Origin: JACDAE01 sp034438015
GTDB taxonomy: Bacteria > Chloroflexota > Ktedonobacteria > Ktedonobacterales > Ktedonobacteraceae
Assembly: GCA_034438015.1 (NCBI GenBank)
Contig: DAOTTD010000319.1
Location: 47,713 to 111,712, forward strand
DNA length: 64,000 bases
Direction of reading: 5' to 3'
Shown in pieces: positions 36,301 through 44,352 of the stretch. The notes below the pieces were generated by a model. The model saw only the letters and a program-made list of their open reading frames with translations, was not told where the DNA came from and searched no databases. Each line of letters begins with the position of its first letter. The first letter of the stretch is position 1. Made by a program: the position numbers and the translations under genes.

Positions 36301-37174
36301 CTGTTTGCAGGAGAGAGCGCAGAAAAGTGAGCGGTGTTACCTCTAGGGGCAACTCTACGCGAGTATATTTCTCGGCAGGATGCGGGTCGATTTTGCGGGC
36401 GTGAGTAAAGACTTGCCCACCGTAGAAGTGTTGCCTATTTTGCACATTCGCTTCTGTATCATCAAAGACAAAGAGTAAAGGATCATTCTGCTGCAGTTGT
36501 GTTGCGACACCATCCAGATAGAGTGAGCCATCCGCCGTACTCGTATCGATGAAATTAAGTGTGTCTATCCTGGCCTGGATGATATATTGTGGTACGCTCA
36601 TACGCGGCTTGATAGCGTTCCAATCAGCACGGGCTTCGAGGTCCGCGGAGGTCTCGAAAGATTGCGGAAATTGTCCCGGCCCTGGTAAGCTCTGGGCACG
36701 GGTCCCCTTTGGAATCGTGGTGATTTGTCCTGCCTCTAACGTATAGGAGAGGAAGACGCTGGCTGCAACCCCTGGGCGCAGCGTGTAGCCCACGAGCCGT
36801 GCTAGCTCAAGAATAGAGCGACGTTCGGTCGCAGTACGCAGGTAGCCTTCGTTAGCGATGCACTCCTGGTAGAAGGTGAGGATATCAGCGACGATAGCCC
36901 AGGCGTCGAGGAGCGCAATCGCAGGGTCGTCTGTTGTGCGTGCCGTTAAGCCTTTCAGGGGATAGAGCAGTTCTTTCTTTTGCGCAGGGTCATAGAGGAG
37001 CGTGTCTAACTCGCCCCGCGAAATGCCGAGCTTTGAGAGGTCCGCGAGCATGGTTTCTAAAAAGGTGGGATGGATACCCGTACGGTATGCCAATGCGCTG
37101 AGGCCCGGACGGTTGGCGATAGGCGTTGGTGTGACCTCTTCTATGCCAGCGCAACATCCACATGTATCTGTCAT
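33377..37174 (-). CDS. large J-like baseplate assembly protein
   Basis: This 1,265-residue protein carries the putative baseplate assembly pattern. It has RTTDDPAIALLDAWAIVAD and LTFYQECIANEGYLRTATER at the N-terminus, typical of the Afp11/12 group, and a J-like end containing KESRDQARRNAPLAVMSLDR and SVQDYADFARTYAGIGKA. It would form part of the baseplate wedge around the hub. A Pro-rich linker lies near residues 800-830 (EGPPPLPVPQNPPPLSLP). It overlaps the 844-residue relative upstream by one base, as expected for partners in a heteromeric wedge. Confidence 0.85.
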   Translation of the reverse strand: MTDTCGCCAGIEEVTPTPIANRPGLSALAYRTGIHPTFLETMLADLSKLGISRGELDTLLYDPAQKKELLYPLKGLTARTTDDPAIALLDAWAIVADILTFYQECIANEGYLRTATERRSILELARLVGYTLRPGVAASVFLSYTLEAGQITTIPKGTRAQSLPGPGQFPQSFETSADLEARADWNAIKPRMSVPQYIIQARIDTLNFIDTSTADGSLYLDGVATQLQQNDPLLFVFDDTEANVQNRQHFYGGQVFTHARKIDPHPAEKYTRVELPLEVTPLTFLRSLLQTVDYYLDLNSFDVSPTSPGVANVLSFLQPGEKLLVLLEQYLELEALHLDSKRTLEEIIKAVEAFQAHFKNTDNVDELFKLLKKQLFPDPTTGTGSTPTPDATGATGTTSTPTSILLRLSQLTRSNLAEERLAEERLSITITNIAVELLNVLGLYVLIHLALWCPSYSAAAEQGDTKVAPWLGGLIADLKGLVSTIPLSLTGSRIEITGLPSLSAAALVPYVCTPVVTTSIASLVKPLSKPASLQPANSLRLQRNIGNTFARKGDIAPQLISKLNLNVDDSVYQAYANANVTVASPLKKVYALRVKASLFGSSATQQAQSFDESKKIYNYGEWTAVSPDTDTRSLYLDARYDQIVPNSWIVLEEGGIYLVRKVIDVQFIARADYGISAKVTHLTLDQPWDVSISFDTLQKITVYAQSEELPRAEEPLTDDIKGDQIELDDLYDGLQSGRWAVVSGERTDIHNTSGLRTGELVMLASVTQNTRDAHAIPDDAKPKEDAKAQTFAAGPAAGTPAGEGTPPNIPEGGGAVAEAVIEGPPPLPVPQNPPPLSLPGDTIHTVLKFATPLAYTYKRDTVAVNANVVKATHGETRNEVLGSGDGSQSMQQFTLRQFPLTYTSAPTISGVESTLAVYVNDVRWHETDNLDAAGQKDRVYVTQTSDDDKTTVIFGNGTHGTRPPTGAENIIAIYRNGIGTPGNVAAGQISLLTTRPFGVRSVVNPLPATGGADKESRDQARRNAPLAVMSLDRLVSVQDYADFARTYAGIGKASATQLSDGRNQLVYLTIAGIDNIPIATTSDLYQNLFRSLRQYGNPSVPLLIALCEVKLLVISAKVRVLDDFLWEAVAQNIRTALLAAFSFEQRDLGQPVYQSEVLSVIQGIAGVSYVELAILDAVDQDKLITALTEIHQQELQAQAQFGTRPDLSQDLTDLLKLGLYQVVPVAQAQRDLKVPTLIHPAQLAFLSPAVPDTLILTELNNDSKR

Positions 37175-39708
37175 TACCGTCCTCCTGTCATATTGAATGT
37201 GATCGTGCCATGCTCTGGAAAGCTGGGATCATTATCTAATTGCGCCACCTCTAGCGAGCCAATGAGCAGAACGCCATTGCGCAATTCCTGGTCAGGTGCC
37301 TCGCCAAAACGTTGCAGCTTCGTGATGGTCACGTTCAGCACTCCTGGCACGGCTTGCGCTCTGGCGACGAGTGTACTTACCGCAATATCGTCGCCAAATG
37401 ACAGATTATCGGGATGGAAGAAGCCGAACGTCCCGTCGGGCTGCACGCGATTGCTGAACAGTTTGAGCAGGGCAGCTTTGACATGTCCACGCAGATAGTT
37501 CGGGCGCACACAGACGTTCATCGCGATCTCCAATGGTATATAGTCCGCTTGAAGCACGACAATGTCGTGCCCGATACGACGATATGGTTCTAAGTATTGG
37601 GCAACCTTATCAAGGAGCGCCTGGTCAGCTTCATCGGTACCGAGTGGATCAATAGCGACCAGCACGGTATAGCCGCTTCCATTCCAGCGCAGTGATGCCG
37701 CAGCACGTTGTACACCAGGGACAGCCTGTGCCAGTTGTGCATAATCATCGGCGGTGATAGCACGCTCCAGGATGGTACGAAACGCACGCGGCGCGAACAA
37801 TTTTGCTTCGCTGAGCGGCTCTTGTGCTGTTCCTCCCTGCGCGGGTAATGGATTGCGTGGTGTCAAGACGATGCCGTCGAGTGTGATGTTGTTACGTAGT
37901 ACGACTCTCGTGATCGTTTCAGCGCCGACGTTCCCGTCGGGGCCATTTCCAACGCGATAATGGGCGATGAGCGTCTCGCCCACCTGCGGTGCATATCCCA
38001 GTTCGTCGTCGCCGAAGCGCAATTGCGCATAACCATCATTATTCACCTCGACCACAAAATGCCGATCTTCGCCCTGGCTGTTAAGCAGGTCTGGTTTTGG
38101 TAGCCATGTCCAGGTCTGTGGCGGGTTGACATCAGGCACAGTACTTGAGAGCGTGACACGCGGTAGTGCTGCGCGTACATCCTGTGTCAGCAGACGTATG
38201 GCGGGGACGATACTGGTAGAAAGCGGTTCACTATACGTCAGCGGAGTATGCTTCAGTTGTGTTCGATATGGTAGCGCACTCACCTCCACATCCGATGGAT
38301 GTCCTGGACTTTCACAATACGCTGTTGACTCGCCTTCCTGTACTGAATCCAACGGTTCGTCCGGCTGAATGGTCAAGCCATGATCGACGAGCAGGATATT
38401 TCCCCTGGCAACGCTAATATTCTCAAGCTGTTGACATTCAGGGGCACGGCCAATAGCCGAAATGCAGAAGGGAAATGGCAGGGCGTCCTCCACTGACCAT
38501 TCAATCTCCAACACGACCTTATTGTAGAGGGCGTCGGTAGCCTCCTCCGCATTATTCGTCAAGCGTACAATATGCCGACGGGTTTTATCAGCGTCTTCAG
38601 GGACACCTGTTTTAGCACCCATGACCTCTTCAAAGAGCAGATAATCTCCTGCTTTGAGCCTGGGTTCCACATCCTCTATTGTCGCTGATGTTGCGCCTTT
38701 GGGGAGACAACAATTCTGATCACCCCAGGTGTAGAAGTGAATTTCGTTGTGGGCTTTGTAAAATGCTAATGGCTGTTGTTCGTCTTGTTGCAAGACCTCA
38801 AATGCTTCGTAGCTATCGGCGGGAAGATTGCGGATAGCATTTGTGGTCAGCATGGTACCACTCGCGGCGACATCATCACTGGAACCAGTAATAAAGTAGA
38901 GGTCGGATGGGTAAAGCTGTAGCGTCGATGTGGGTGTCTGGTCTTCTGAGGTCTGCACGAATAGCCAGGCACGAGCGTTGCACCCTTCATGCAGTGTGTA
39001 GTCTACCAGGCGGGCGTGACGGCGCACAGAGATGCGTTGCCGTGCGGTTTCCAGGTACGCCTCAGTTGCGACGGCGTCCTGATAATAGCTCAGATAGTCA
39101 CCGACATAGGCCAGTATCTCAACCAGTGTGATGCCGATATCCGGCACATGCCGCTCTTGCCAGCCAGGAAGAGTGAGGGCAAGGCGGTCAAGTATGACCT
39201 GGCGAAAGCTTGCATAATCTTTGGCAAGGTAGTTAATCTCTGGTTCCACGAGTGGTGTTGGAGGACACACATCATCAGTTTTGCAATCCAGGTCGCTGGC
39301 ACAGCCTGCTTTAAATGAGAAGTCCAGGCGGGCGTAACGTTTGTCGAAGCCAGTCATATCTCTATAGACTGGTATGCCATTTTGGTAATGGTCTACCTCG
39401 ACGACGCGCAATGTATAGGTAGAGAAATCACCCGCCTTATCGACAGTGACTATCATGTGGTCGTCTTTTTCGGGGTCGGGGTTGCGCTTCACGTCAGCAT
39501 CGAGTACCTTGATATTGGTGATGCGCCGTCCACCTTCGATAATGACGTTATTCTCGTCGATGGTTGCTGGTGCCTTGCCCAGGAAGTAGACATTCAAGGT
39601 CAGTTGATCGTCGCTGTCAACCTCCAGGTAGTCTAGCCCGTTCAAGTTAGCTCCACGTACCTTAGCACGTCGTTGTTCATCTGTGCATATTGCTGAAGTG
39701 TTTATCAT
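37174..39708 (-). CDS. J-like baseplate assembly protein
   Basis: This 844-residue protein has an N-terminal beta domain, then EINYLAKDYASFRQVILDRL and VEILAYVGDYLSYYQDAVA, which are hallmarks of eCIS baseplate wedge proteins. A J-like C-terminal part follows (LFAPRAFRTILERAITADDY, AQLAQAVPGVQRAAASLRW). It is the shorter of two paralogous wedge components. It starts one base after gp25 and overlaps the 1,265-residue partner by one base. The function in baseplate assembly is inferred from family. Confidence 0.85.
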   Translation of the reverse strand: MINTSAICTDEQRRAKVRGANLNGLDYLEVDSDDQLTLNVYFLGKAPATIDENNVIIEGGRRITNIKVLDADVKRNPDPEKDDHMIVTVDKAGDFSTYTLRVVEVDHYQNGIPVYRDMTGFDKRYARLDFSFKAGCASDLDCKTDDVCPPTPLVEPEINYLAKDYASFRQVILDRLALTLPGWQERHVPDIGITLVEILAYVGDYLSYYQDAVATEAYLETARQRISVRRHARLVDYTLHEGCNARAWLFVQTSEDQTPTSTLQLYPSDLYFITGSSDDVAASGTMLTTNAIRNLPADSYEAFEVLQQDEQQPLAFYKAHNEIHFYTWGDQNCCLPKGATSATIEDVEPRLKAGDYLLFEEVMGAKTGVPEDADKTRRHIVRLTNNAEEATDALYNKVVLEIEWSVEDALPFPFCISAIGRAPECQQLENISVARGNILLVDHGLTIQPDEPLDSVQEGESTAYCESPGHPSDVEVSALPYRTQLKHTPLTYSEPLSTSIVPAIRLLTQDVRAALPRVTLSSTVPDVNPPQTWTWLPKPDLLNSQGEDRHFVVEVNNDGYAQLRFGDDELGYAPQVGETLIAHYRVGNGPDGNVGAETITRVVLRNNITLDGIVLTPRNPLPAQGGTAQEPLSEAKLFAPRAFRTILERAITADDYAQLAQAVPGVQRAAASLRWNGSGYTVLVAIDPLGTDEADQALLDKVAQYLEPYRRIGHDIVVLQADYIPLEIAMNVCVRPNYLRGHVKAALLKLFSNRVQPDGTFGFFHPDNLSFGDDIAVSTLVARAQAVPGVLNVTITKLQRFGEAPDQELRNGVLLIGSLEVAQLDNDPSFPEHGTITFNMTGGR

Positions 39709-39709
39709 G

Positions 39710-40078
39710 TTACACCGTCTGTGTCAATTGTGCTGTCTGTTGCTCGTTGGTACTACGCACCAGATACTGAATAGAAATGCTGAGCGTTGATTCCTGGCTG
39801 ACAACTTCTAATGCCTGCAATTCGATAATGTCGCTCATCCAGCGTTGTATCGCCGCTTTCAGCGTATATTGTAGTGCCGCGGCCAACTCCGGGCTGGTGG
39901 GACCAAAGATCAATTGTTGAATACCACTACCAAAATCAGGACGATTGACGCGCTCGCCCGCGTTGGTAAAAAGGAGTTGCTCCAACATGTCGCGGACATG
40001 ATCGTCGTTTGTTGTAGAGGCGGTACGGCCACGACTATCAAAGTGAAATGGATAACCGATATTGAAGAGATTTTGCAT
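39710..40078 (-). CDS. GPW/gp25 family baseplate wedge protein
   Basis: This 122-residue protein has the gp25 signature: GYPFHFDSRGRTASTTNDDH, then DMLEQLLFTNAGERVNRPDF and GSGIQQLIFGP. It links the baseplate wedge to the sheath and starts sheath assembly (Afp9 equivalent). It is 3 bases from the PAAR-like gene and one base from the wedge gene. Confidence 0.9.
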   Translation of the reverse strand: MQNLFNIGYPFHFDSRGRTASTTNDDHVRDMLEQLLFTNAGERVNRPDFGSGIQQLIFGPTSPELAAALQYTLKAAIQRWMSDIIELQALEVVSQESTLSISIQYLVRSTNEQQTAQLTQTV

Positions 40079-40081
40079 AGG

Positions 40082-40405
40082 TCACATCCCCTTTACCCGT
40101 ATTTGTGTAGATGCAATAATCAACGGTGTTCCGGTAGGAGCGCAGATGGCCTGGCTATCGAACAGTAGCACAGGTTGTCCCCCCGCCTTCACACGGATCG
40201 CCCCTCTCACCCATTGTGCTGTTACACACGGGCCATTTGCGGCAGGTGGTGTTGGCAGAGTACAGCCCGTGACGCCATAAGGGGCAGGTTGTGTAGTAAT
40301 CGGTTGCCCACCCACCTTCACGCGCGGGTTAGATGCTGTTGCCTGAGCCTGCCCACCATGAGAACAAGTGACCGTTGCTCCAACATGTAAGAGAAATCCA
40401 GGCAT
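40082..40405 (-). CDS. PAAR-like spike-tip protein
   Basis: This 107-residue protein starts MPGFLLHVGATVTCSHGGQA and has short beta repeats ending GTPLIIASTQIRVKGM. This fits the PAAR-like cone that caps contractile spikes (Afp10 equivalent). Cys and His residues (C14, H16 and later Cys) could bind the metal that holds the tip. The start overlaps the stop of the gpV gene by one base, so spike and tip are coupled. Confidence 0.8.
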   Translation of the reverse strand: MPGFLLHVGATVTCSHGGQAQATASNPRVKVGGQPITTQPAPYGVTGCTLPTPPAANGPCVTAQWVRGAIRVKAGGQPVLLFDSQAICAPTGTPLIIASTQIRVKGM

Positions 40406-40923
40406 TAGATCACCTCCAGTGCGCCATCATTCACCGAAACGTTAACGGGGCCTATCTTTACCTTGCCCTTAGCGCAGCTAATTTCAATTCCATCCACACT
40501 CATGTCAATTTTTGCTGACACGCCTGATTTTGTTTCAATGGTGATACCACCGATACCAGGGGTATCGTCCAGGGTAATGGTGCAACTATCGGTCTTGAGC
40601 ACCTTCTGATCAGGGAGTAAAGGAGGTGCTCCCTGCACTGGTAGATCAGTTGCTTTATCCCAGAAACCGCCGGTCCAGATGGGGCGGTCGGGGTCGCCAT
40701 ACTCAAACTCCATCCAGACACTCGCTCCCGTCGGAGGAATGAGGAAAAGGCCAACCCCTTTCCCAAAGTAGGGAAGGCAAGGTAAGGCCCAACCGCTCTC
40801 TTTATCGCCCAGGATATCGGGTATCTTAGCGCGAATCCGTCCCAGCATCAGCAGGTCGGCGTTGTCGCTGACGGTACCTCTATATTTGCCATAAAATGGG
40901 GGGCGTCTTTTTTCACCTGGCAT
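40405..40923 (-). CDS. baseplate assembly protein V / spike (gp5-like OB domain)
   Basis: This 172-residue protein has FYGKYRGTVSDNADLLMLGR, then SGWALPCLPYFGKGVGLFLI and GASVWMEFEYGDPDRPIWTG. These mark the OB-fold of VgrG/gpV spikes. Beta repeats from residue 115 on (TIETKSGVSAKIDM, GIEISCAKGKVKIGPV) form the needle. In Afp the hub and spike are one protein (Afp8); here the hub is the separate gene upstream. Confidence 0.85.
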   Translation of the reverse strand: MPGEKRRPPFYGKYRGTVSDNADLLMLGRIRAKIPDILGDKESGWALPCLPYFGKGVGLFLIPPTGASVWMEFEYGDPDRPIWTGGFWDKATDLPVQGAPPLLPDQKVLKTDSCTITLDDTPGIGGITIETKSGVSAKIDMSVDGIEISCAKGKVKIGPVNVSVNDGALEVI

Positions 40924-40973
40924 ATCCTTTTCTCCTTTTTGTGTTATGTAGGAGCGCTATGAATGCGCCCATT

Positions 40974-42080
40974 TTATGGCACAACAAACGGGACAAGTGG
41001 AATACGCCCTTCACGACTGAGCGTGAAGTTTTGTTTGTATTCACCGCGTTTAATGCTGTGTTTTACCTGTTTGACATAATACTGACCATCGTAATTCAGG
41101 CCAACCCCACGTACTCCTATCAGTCGGCGCGATTGCATGGCGCGTCCATAGCGTACTGCGTCTATCGTGCCTGTTGCAGTAACGGCATCAGCAGAGTCCG
41201 TGACCGATGATGCTGCTTTTAAGATGCCATCTGCCATGCTTAGCCCCGCCCCATCACGTGCAATGGTCTTCCGTAGCGAAGACGCGGGACGTGCTACGAG
41301 CGGGGGGCGCAGGCCGGTGGGCACAGGTATGGGTATAGTCAATCCTAGCAATGGGTCAACGATAGTAACTTGTGGTGTGACGGGACCGAGCGCATTAAAG
41401 CTGAAATTGATAGGTGTATCGACATTGGTATCCGCTCCCATATTCATAGTCAGTGCGGACTGCGGCGTACCCAGCCGATTCTCAGGCCCCCAGTAGGCTG
41501 TGCTTATGCCAGGGGCGAAGGTCGGTTCGGTATAGAAAACAAAGCCATTGCGCTGCGCCAGTTGTTGAATGTATTCAAGATTCGTGCCCTGCTGTGTGGG
41601 TACGATCTGCACTTCTATTGGCACGTTGGTTGTTGGGGTGACTTTAGGCAGCAACCCATTTTCCAGGATGATTTGAGTGACAATAACGGAGTCGGGCCTG
41701 TTAGCATAGGTATCGCTGCGTTCCTCCAGGTCGAATTTCAGGCCGATGTCCTCCCCTGTCACATGGAGCCGCGAATCTCCCGGTTTGTTGCTCGGTACAA
41801 ACTGGTGCTGCGTAATCATGCCGTTGATGAGCACCTGCGGTAATGCGCCGATGGTCACGATGATGGTCACGATATTCGGCGGGTCAAGCAGGCCGCTCGC
41901 CAGTAAGCTATAGTCGAGCAATGTATCTTTGCCCAGGCTAAACTCTAGCGTGAAGCCATCGCGTTGCCGATCATCGTTTGTAACCTCTACGCTCACTAAA
42001 GCGTCCATCACTGGATAAGGCGCAGGCAGCGGTATGGTAGGGCCAATGAAGAGCGATAGGTGGACACCGAGATCAGGCAT
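40974..42080 (-). CDS. hub protein (late control D / VgrG N-terminal-like)
   Basis: This 368-residue protein has the gpD hub layout. Near the N-terminus is GFTLEFSLGKDTLLDYSL and in the middle VTQIILENGLLPKV and TNLEYIQQLAQRNGFVFYTE, the classic segment of phage late control D proteins. It ends with YYVKQVKHSIKRGEYKQNFT. It joins the tube to the spike. It lies 3 bases after the LysM gene and 50 bases before the gpV gene. Confidence 0.85.
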   Translation of the reverse strand: MPDLGVHLSLFIGPTIPLPAPYPVMDALVSVEVTNDDRQRDGFTLEFSLGKDTLLDYSLLASGLLDPPNIVTIIVTIGALPQVLINGMITQHQFVPSNKPGDSRLHVTGEDIGLKFDLEERSDTYANRPDSVIVTQIILENGLLPKVTPTTNVPIEVQIVPTQQGTNLEYIQQLAQRNGFVFYTEPTFAPGISTAYWGPENRLGTPQSALTMNMGADTNVDTPINFSFNALGPVTPQVTIVDPLLGLTIPIPVPTGLRPPLVARPASSLRKTIARDGAGLSMADGILKAASSVTDSADAVTATGTIDAVRYGRAMQSRRLIGVRGVGLNYDGQYYVKQVKHSIKRGEYKQNFTLSREGRIPLVPFVVP

Positions 42081-42083
42081 ACC

Positions 42084-42383
42084 CTATCCTCCCTGTGGCA
42101 ACGGGATTATCAGCCGTTGCCCAACATGTGCATCGTCGGTAAGTTCCTCTGGCCGCATGGCGTTGTTGGCATCGCAGACACGCCAGAACTGTTCTGGGTC
42201 GGTCAGGTAGCGCGCCGTAATGTTGTCAAGGCGTTGTCCCTGCGCAACAAGGTGTTGTGCCAGTGGCACACTCTTCGCGCTATCTGGTAGAAAGCGACGT
42301 TGCAGATAGACAATTGTACGCCCATCAATGGTCTCAAGCGTGGCCGTGCCGGTGTTATAGTAGCGACTGGTAATAGGAAACAT
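42084..42383 (-). CDS. small LysM-like tail protein (tube-baseplate adaptor)
   Basis: This 99-residue protein has a C-terminal LysM-like fold: GQRLDNITARYLTDPEQFWR, CDANNAMRPEELT and then VGQRLIIPLPQG. In eCIS and tailed phages (gp53, Afp7) such domains connect tube and baseplate rather than binding peptidoglycan. It lies between the CIS-tube and hub genes. Confidence 0.8.
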   Translation of the reverse strand: MFPITSRYYNTGTATLETIDGRTIVYLQRRFLPDSAKSVPLAQHLVAQGQRLDNITARYLTDPEQFWRVCDANNAMRPEELTDDAHVGQRLIIPLPQGG

Positions 42384-42402
42384 AGTATCCCTTTCGCGAT
42401 TC

Positions 42403-43056
42403 TTATAATTTCAACGATACGCCGATATTTTGAATGCTGTTCACAACATTGGTGGTTGCCATCACTTCCTTTGCCACCTGATGCGCCAGGAAGATGGTGT
42501 AGCCAGGGTTGGTAATCTTGAGATCGTAGTAGCTCAACACCTGCATGCTCAGGTCAACCTTCGCACGCATGGGATTGAGTAGTGTGTCAAACGCCTCTTC
42601 AGTGATGCTGAAGCTGGTGAGGCGCACAGGCAGGACACGCGCCGGTCCCCAGATGAAGAGTGTCAGCGGTGCCTCCGGCGGAATAACCTCTATCGTGCCC
42701 ACCTGCGCCGCAATAGCGTTCGCAATCACCAGAGCACTCTTAGGGTAGAGCAACATTTCCAGCGCTGAGAGCGTCGGATAGACGCCAAGCGTGGTAGCAA
42801 GGGGGTTGCCCTCTTCTAGCCCGTCGGTTGCGTCGATCTCAATGCTGACAGTAATCGTTTCTTTGGGCGGACCCGTCAGGCGGAACGCCTCTGATTTATC
42901 GGCACCGTCGCCCCCGCCGGACGAGCGTATATCCAGCTTGCGCGTCATCGAGTCCGGGTTATATTGAAACACTACCACGCTGGCAAGCGGATTCAGCGGG
43001 TCCAGTCCGATTAATGCGCCTTTGAGCAGGCGCGGTGAACCTGGAAAGCTGGTCAT
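42403..43056 (-). CDS. contractile injection system tube-initiator protein (CIS_tube family)
   Basis: This 217-residue protein has the start LLKGALIGLDPLNP and then FQYNPDSMTRKLDI, followed by GPPKETITVSIEIDATDGLE. These mark the CIS_tube family that sits on the hub and seeds the tube (N-terminal half of Afp7). In this operon the LysM part is a separate gene downstream. Confidence 0.85.
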   Translation of the reverse strand: MTSFPGSPRLLKGALIGLDPLNPLASVVVFQYNPDSMTRKLDIRSSGGGDGADKSEAFRLTGPPKETITVSIEIDATDGLEEGNPLATTLGVYPTLSALEMLLYPKSALVIANAIAAQVGTIEVIPPEAPLTLFIWGPARVLPVRLTSFSITEEAFDTLLNPMRAKVDLSMQVLSYYDLKITNPGYTIFLAHQVAKEVMATTNVVNSIQNIGVSLKL

Positions 43057-43104
43057 AGTTTTTTATCCTTTACTGTTCATGGAGCAGTGATTTGCCTCTT
43101 TGGA

Positions 43105-44292
43105 TTACACGCAAGGTCGGATGTCGTAATTAATATCATCAATATAGGAAAATCTCACGCCTGATGCGGTGTCATTCATTGTTAGCCGCACATGCAGTGT
43201 GCCGCTTTCAGCTGTTGCTATCGGGAAATCTTGTCCAAAGCTGGGTATGAGCGGCAAACCTGAGCTGTCGTAGAGCGGTGCAGCATCGGTCTTTTGTATG
43301 CGCTTCGTGTGGTTCCCACCAGTCGTCACAAAATCAAAATCCACGCTCACTGTTGGCATTTTGAGTGATTTTGGACGTGGCGTACTTGTAGCATCTACGG
43401 CAAATAACACCAGGAACGTTTCGCGAGCCGACTGGCAGAATGGCGGCCTGACGGGTGAACCACATTTACTATAGGGATCAGTTTCGGATGGTGTAGCCGT
43501 GCCAGAGCAACCTGGCTGATCGCCAAGAAAGATGATCATCATTTGATCAGGTGTCCAGGTCGATGGCGTAGCAGCCTGCGCGGGAGCAGCCGGGATTGCT
43601 CCACTGGCTGCAGGCGCTCTACCAGCCTGAGCAGATATCTTATCATCTTGAGTCGCGCCTGCATCTTCTGCTCGCTGCATCATCGCTCCGCTATGACGGG
43701 TACTCACTGGCACTTGCGCGAACTGGGAACCTTCACGCACGATACTACTTGCGTGAAGGTCTGCCTCGCGCTCATAGCTGTCTCCTGGCGCACCTACCTT
43801 CATTGCTGTACCTGTGCTAAAAGGTATGCCGCTCTGCTGCACCACATGCGTCAACTCATGCGCCAACAATCTCTTCCCTGCTGTCATCTCCGGCCTATAT
43901 TGATTAGAGCCAAACACCACATCTCTTCCCACGGTATATGCCAGCGCATTCACAGACTTTGCCGATTCTGCCGCTCGGGCGTCAGTATGCACACGAACAC
44001 CGCTGAAATCATGTCCGAAACGCGGTTCCATAAATGCACGAGTACTTGCATCAAGAGGCTGTCCAGGTGAATTGAGTACGTCATGCACGATCGACGGGAC
44101 TGCTGGTGTAGAGGCAGCGTTGACAGCGGCACGTTGTAGCGTGCCTTCGCGCTTCTTGCTAGACGAGGTGCAATCTTCTTCGCCGCTAGTATGCCGAGCA
44201 AAGAAGTGGGTGCGCTGCAGTAAGCCGCTTCGTACGGGGGTAAAAGACCGCTGTTGTACAGTCTGTATATTAATTTGAGATGCTTTATACAT
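43105..44292 (-). CDS. DUF4157 eCIS core protein with beta-rich C-terminus of unknown function
   Basis: This 395-residue protein has an N-terminus of LQR-rich sequence and a DUF4157 domain, with MEPRFGHDFSGVRVHTDA and HELTHVVQQ at 145-153. The motif EREAD comes at 174-178, after HELTH. The C-terminal ~155 residues are beta-rich (VSVDFDFVTTGGNHTKRI, SGTLHVRLTMNDTASGVRFS) with several Cys; I do not recognise the fold. The DUF4157 part is nearly identical to that of the next gene upstream, a sign of recent duplication. It may be an effector or an adaptor. Confidence 0.75.
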   Translation of the reverse strand: MYKASQINIQTVQQRSFTPVRSGLLQRTHFFARHTSGEEDCTSSSKKREGTLQRAAVNAASTPAVPSIVHDVLNSPGQPLDASTRAFMEPRFGHDFSGVRVHTDARAAESAKSVNALAYTVGRDVVFGSNQYRPEMTAGKRLLAHELTHVVQQSGIPFSTGTAMKVGAPGDSYEREADLHASSIVREGSQFAQVPVSTRHSGAMMQRAEDAGATQDDKISAQAGRAPAASGAIPAAPAQAATPSTWTPDQMMIIFLGDQPGCSGTATPSETDPYSKCGSPVRPPFCQSARETFLVLFAVDATSTPRPKSLKMPTVSVDFDFVTTGGNHTKRIQKTDAAPLYDSSGLPLIPSFGQDFPIATAESGTLHVRLTMNDTASGVRFSYIDDINYDIRPCV

Positions 44293-44352
44293 CTGTTTGT
44301 TTCCTCAATTGACTTTGTACCATTTCACTTCTCTCTGCGCATTTTCTACTTG

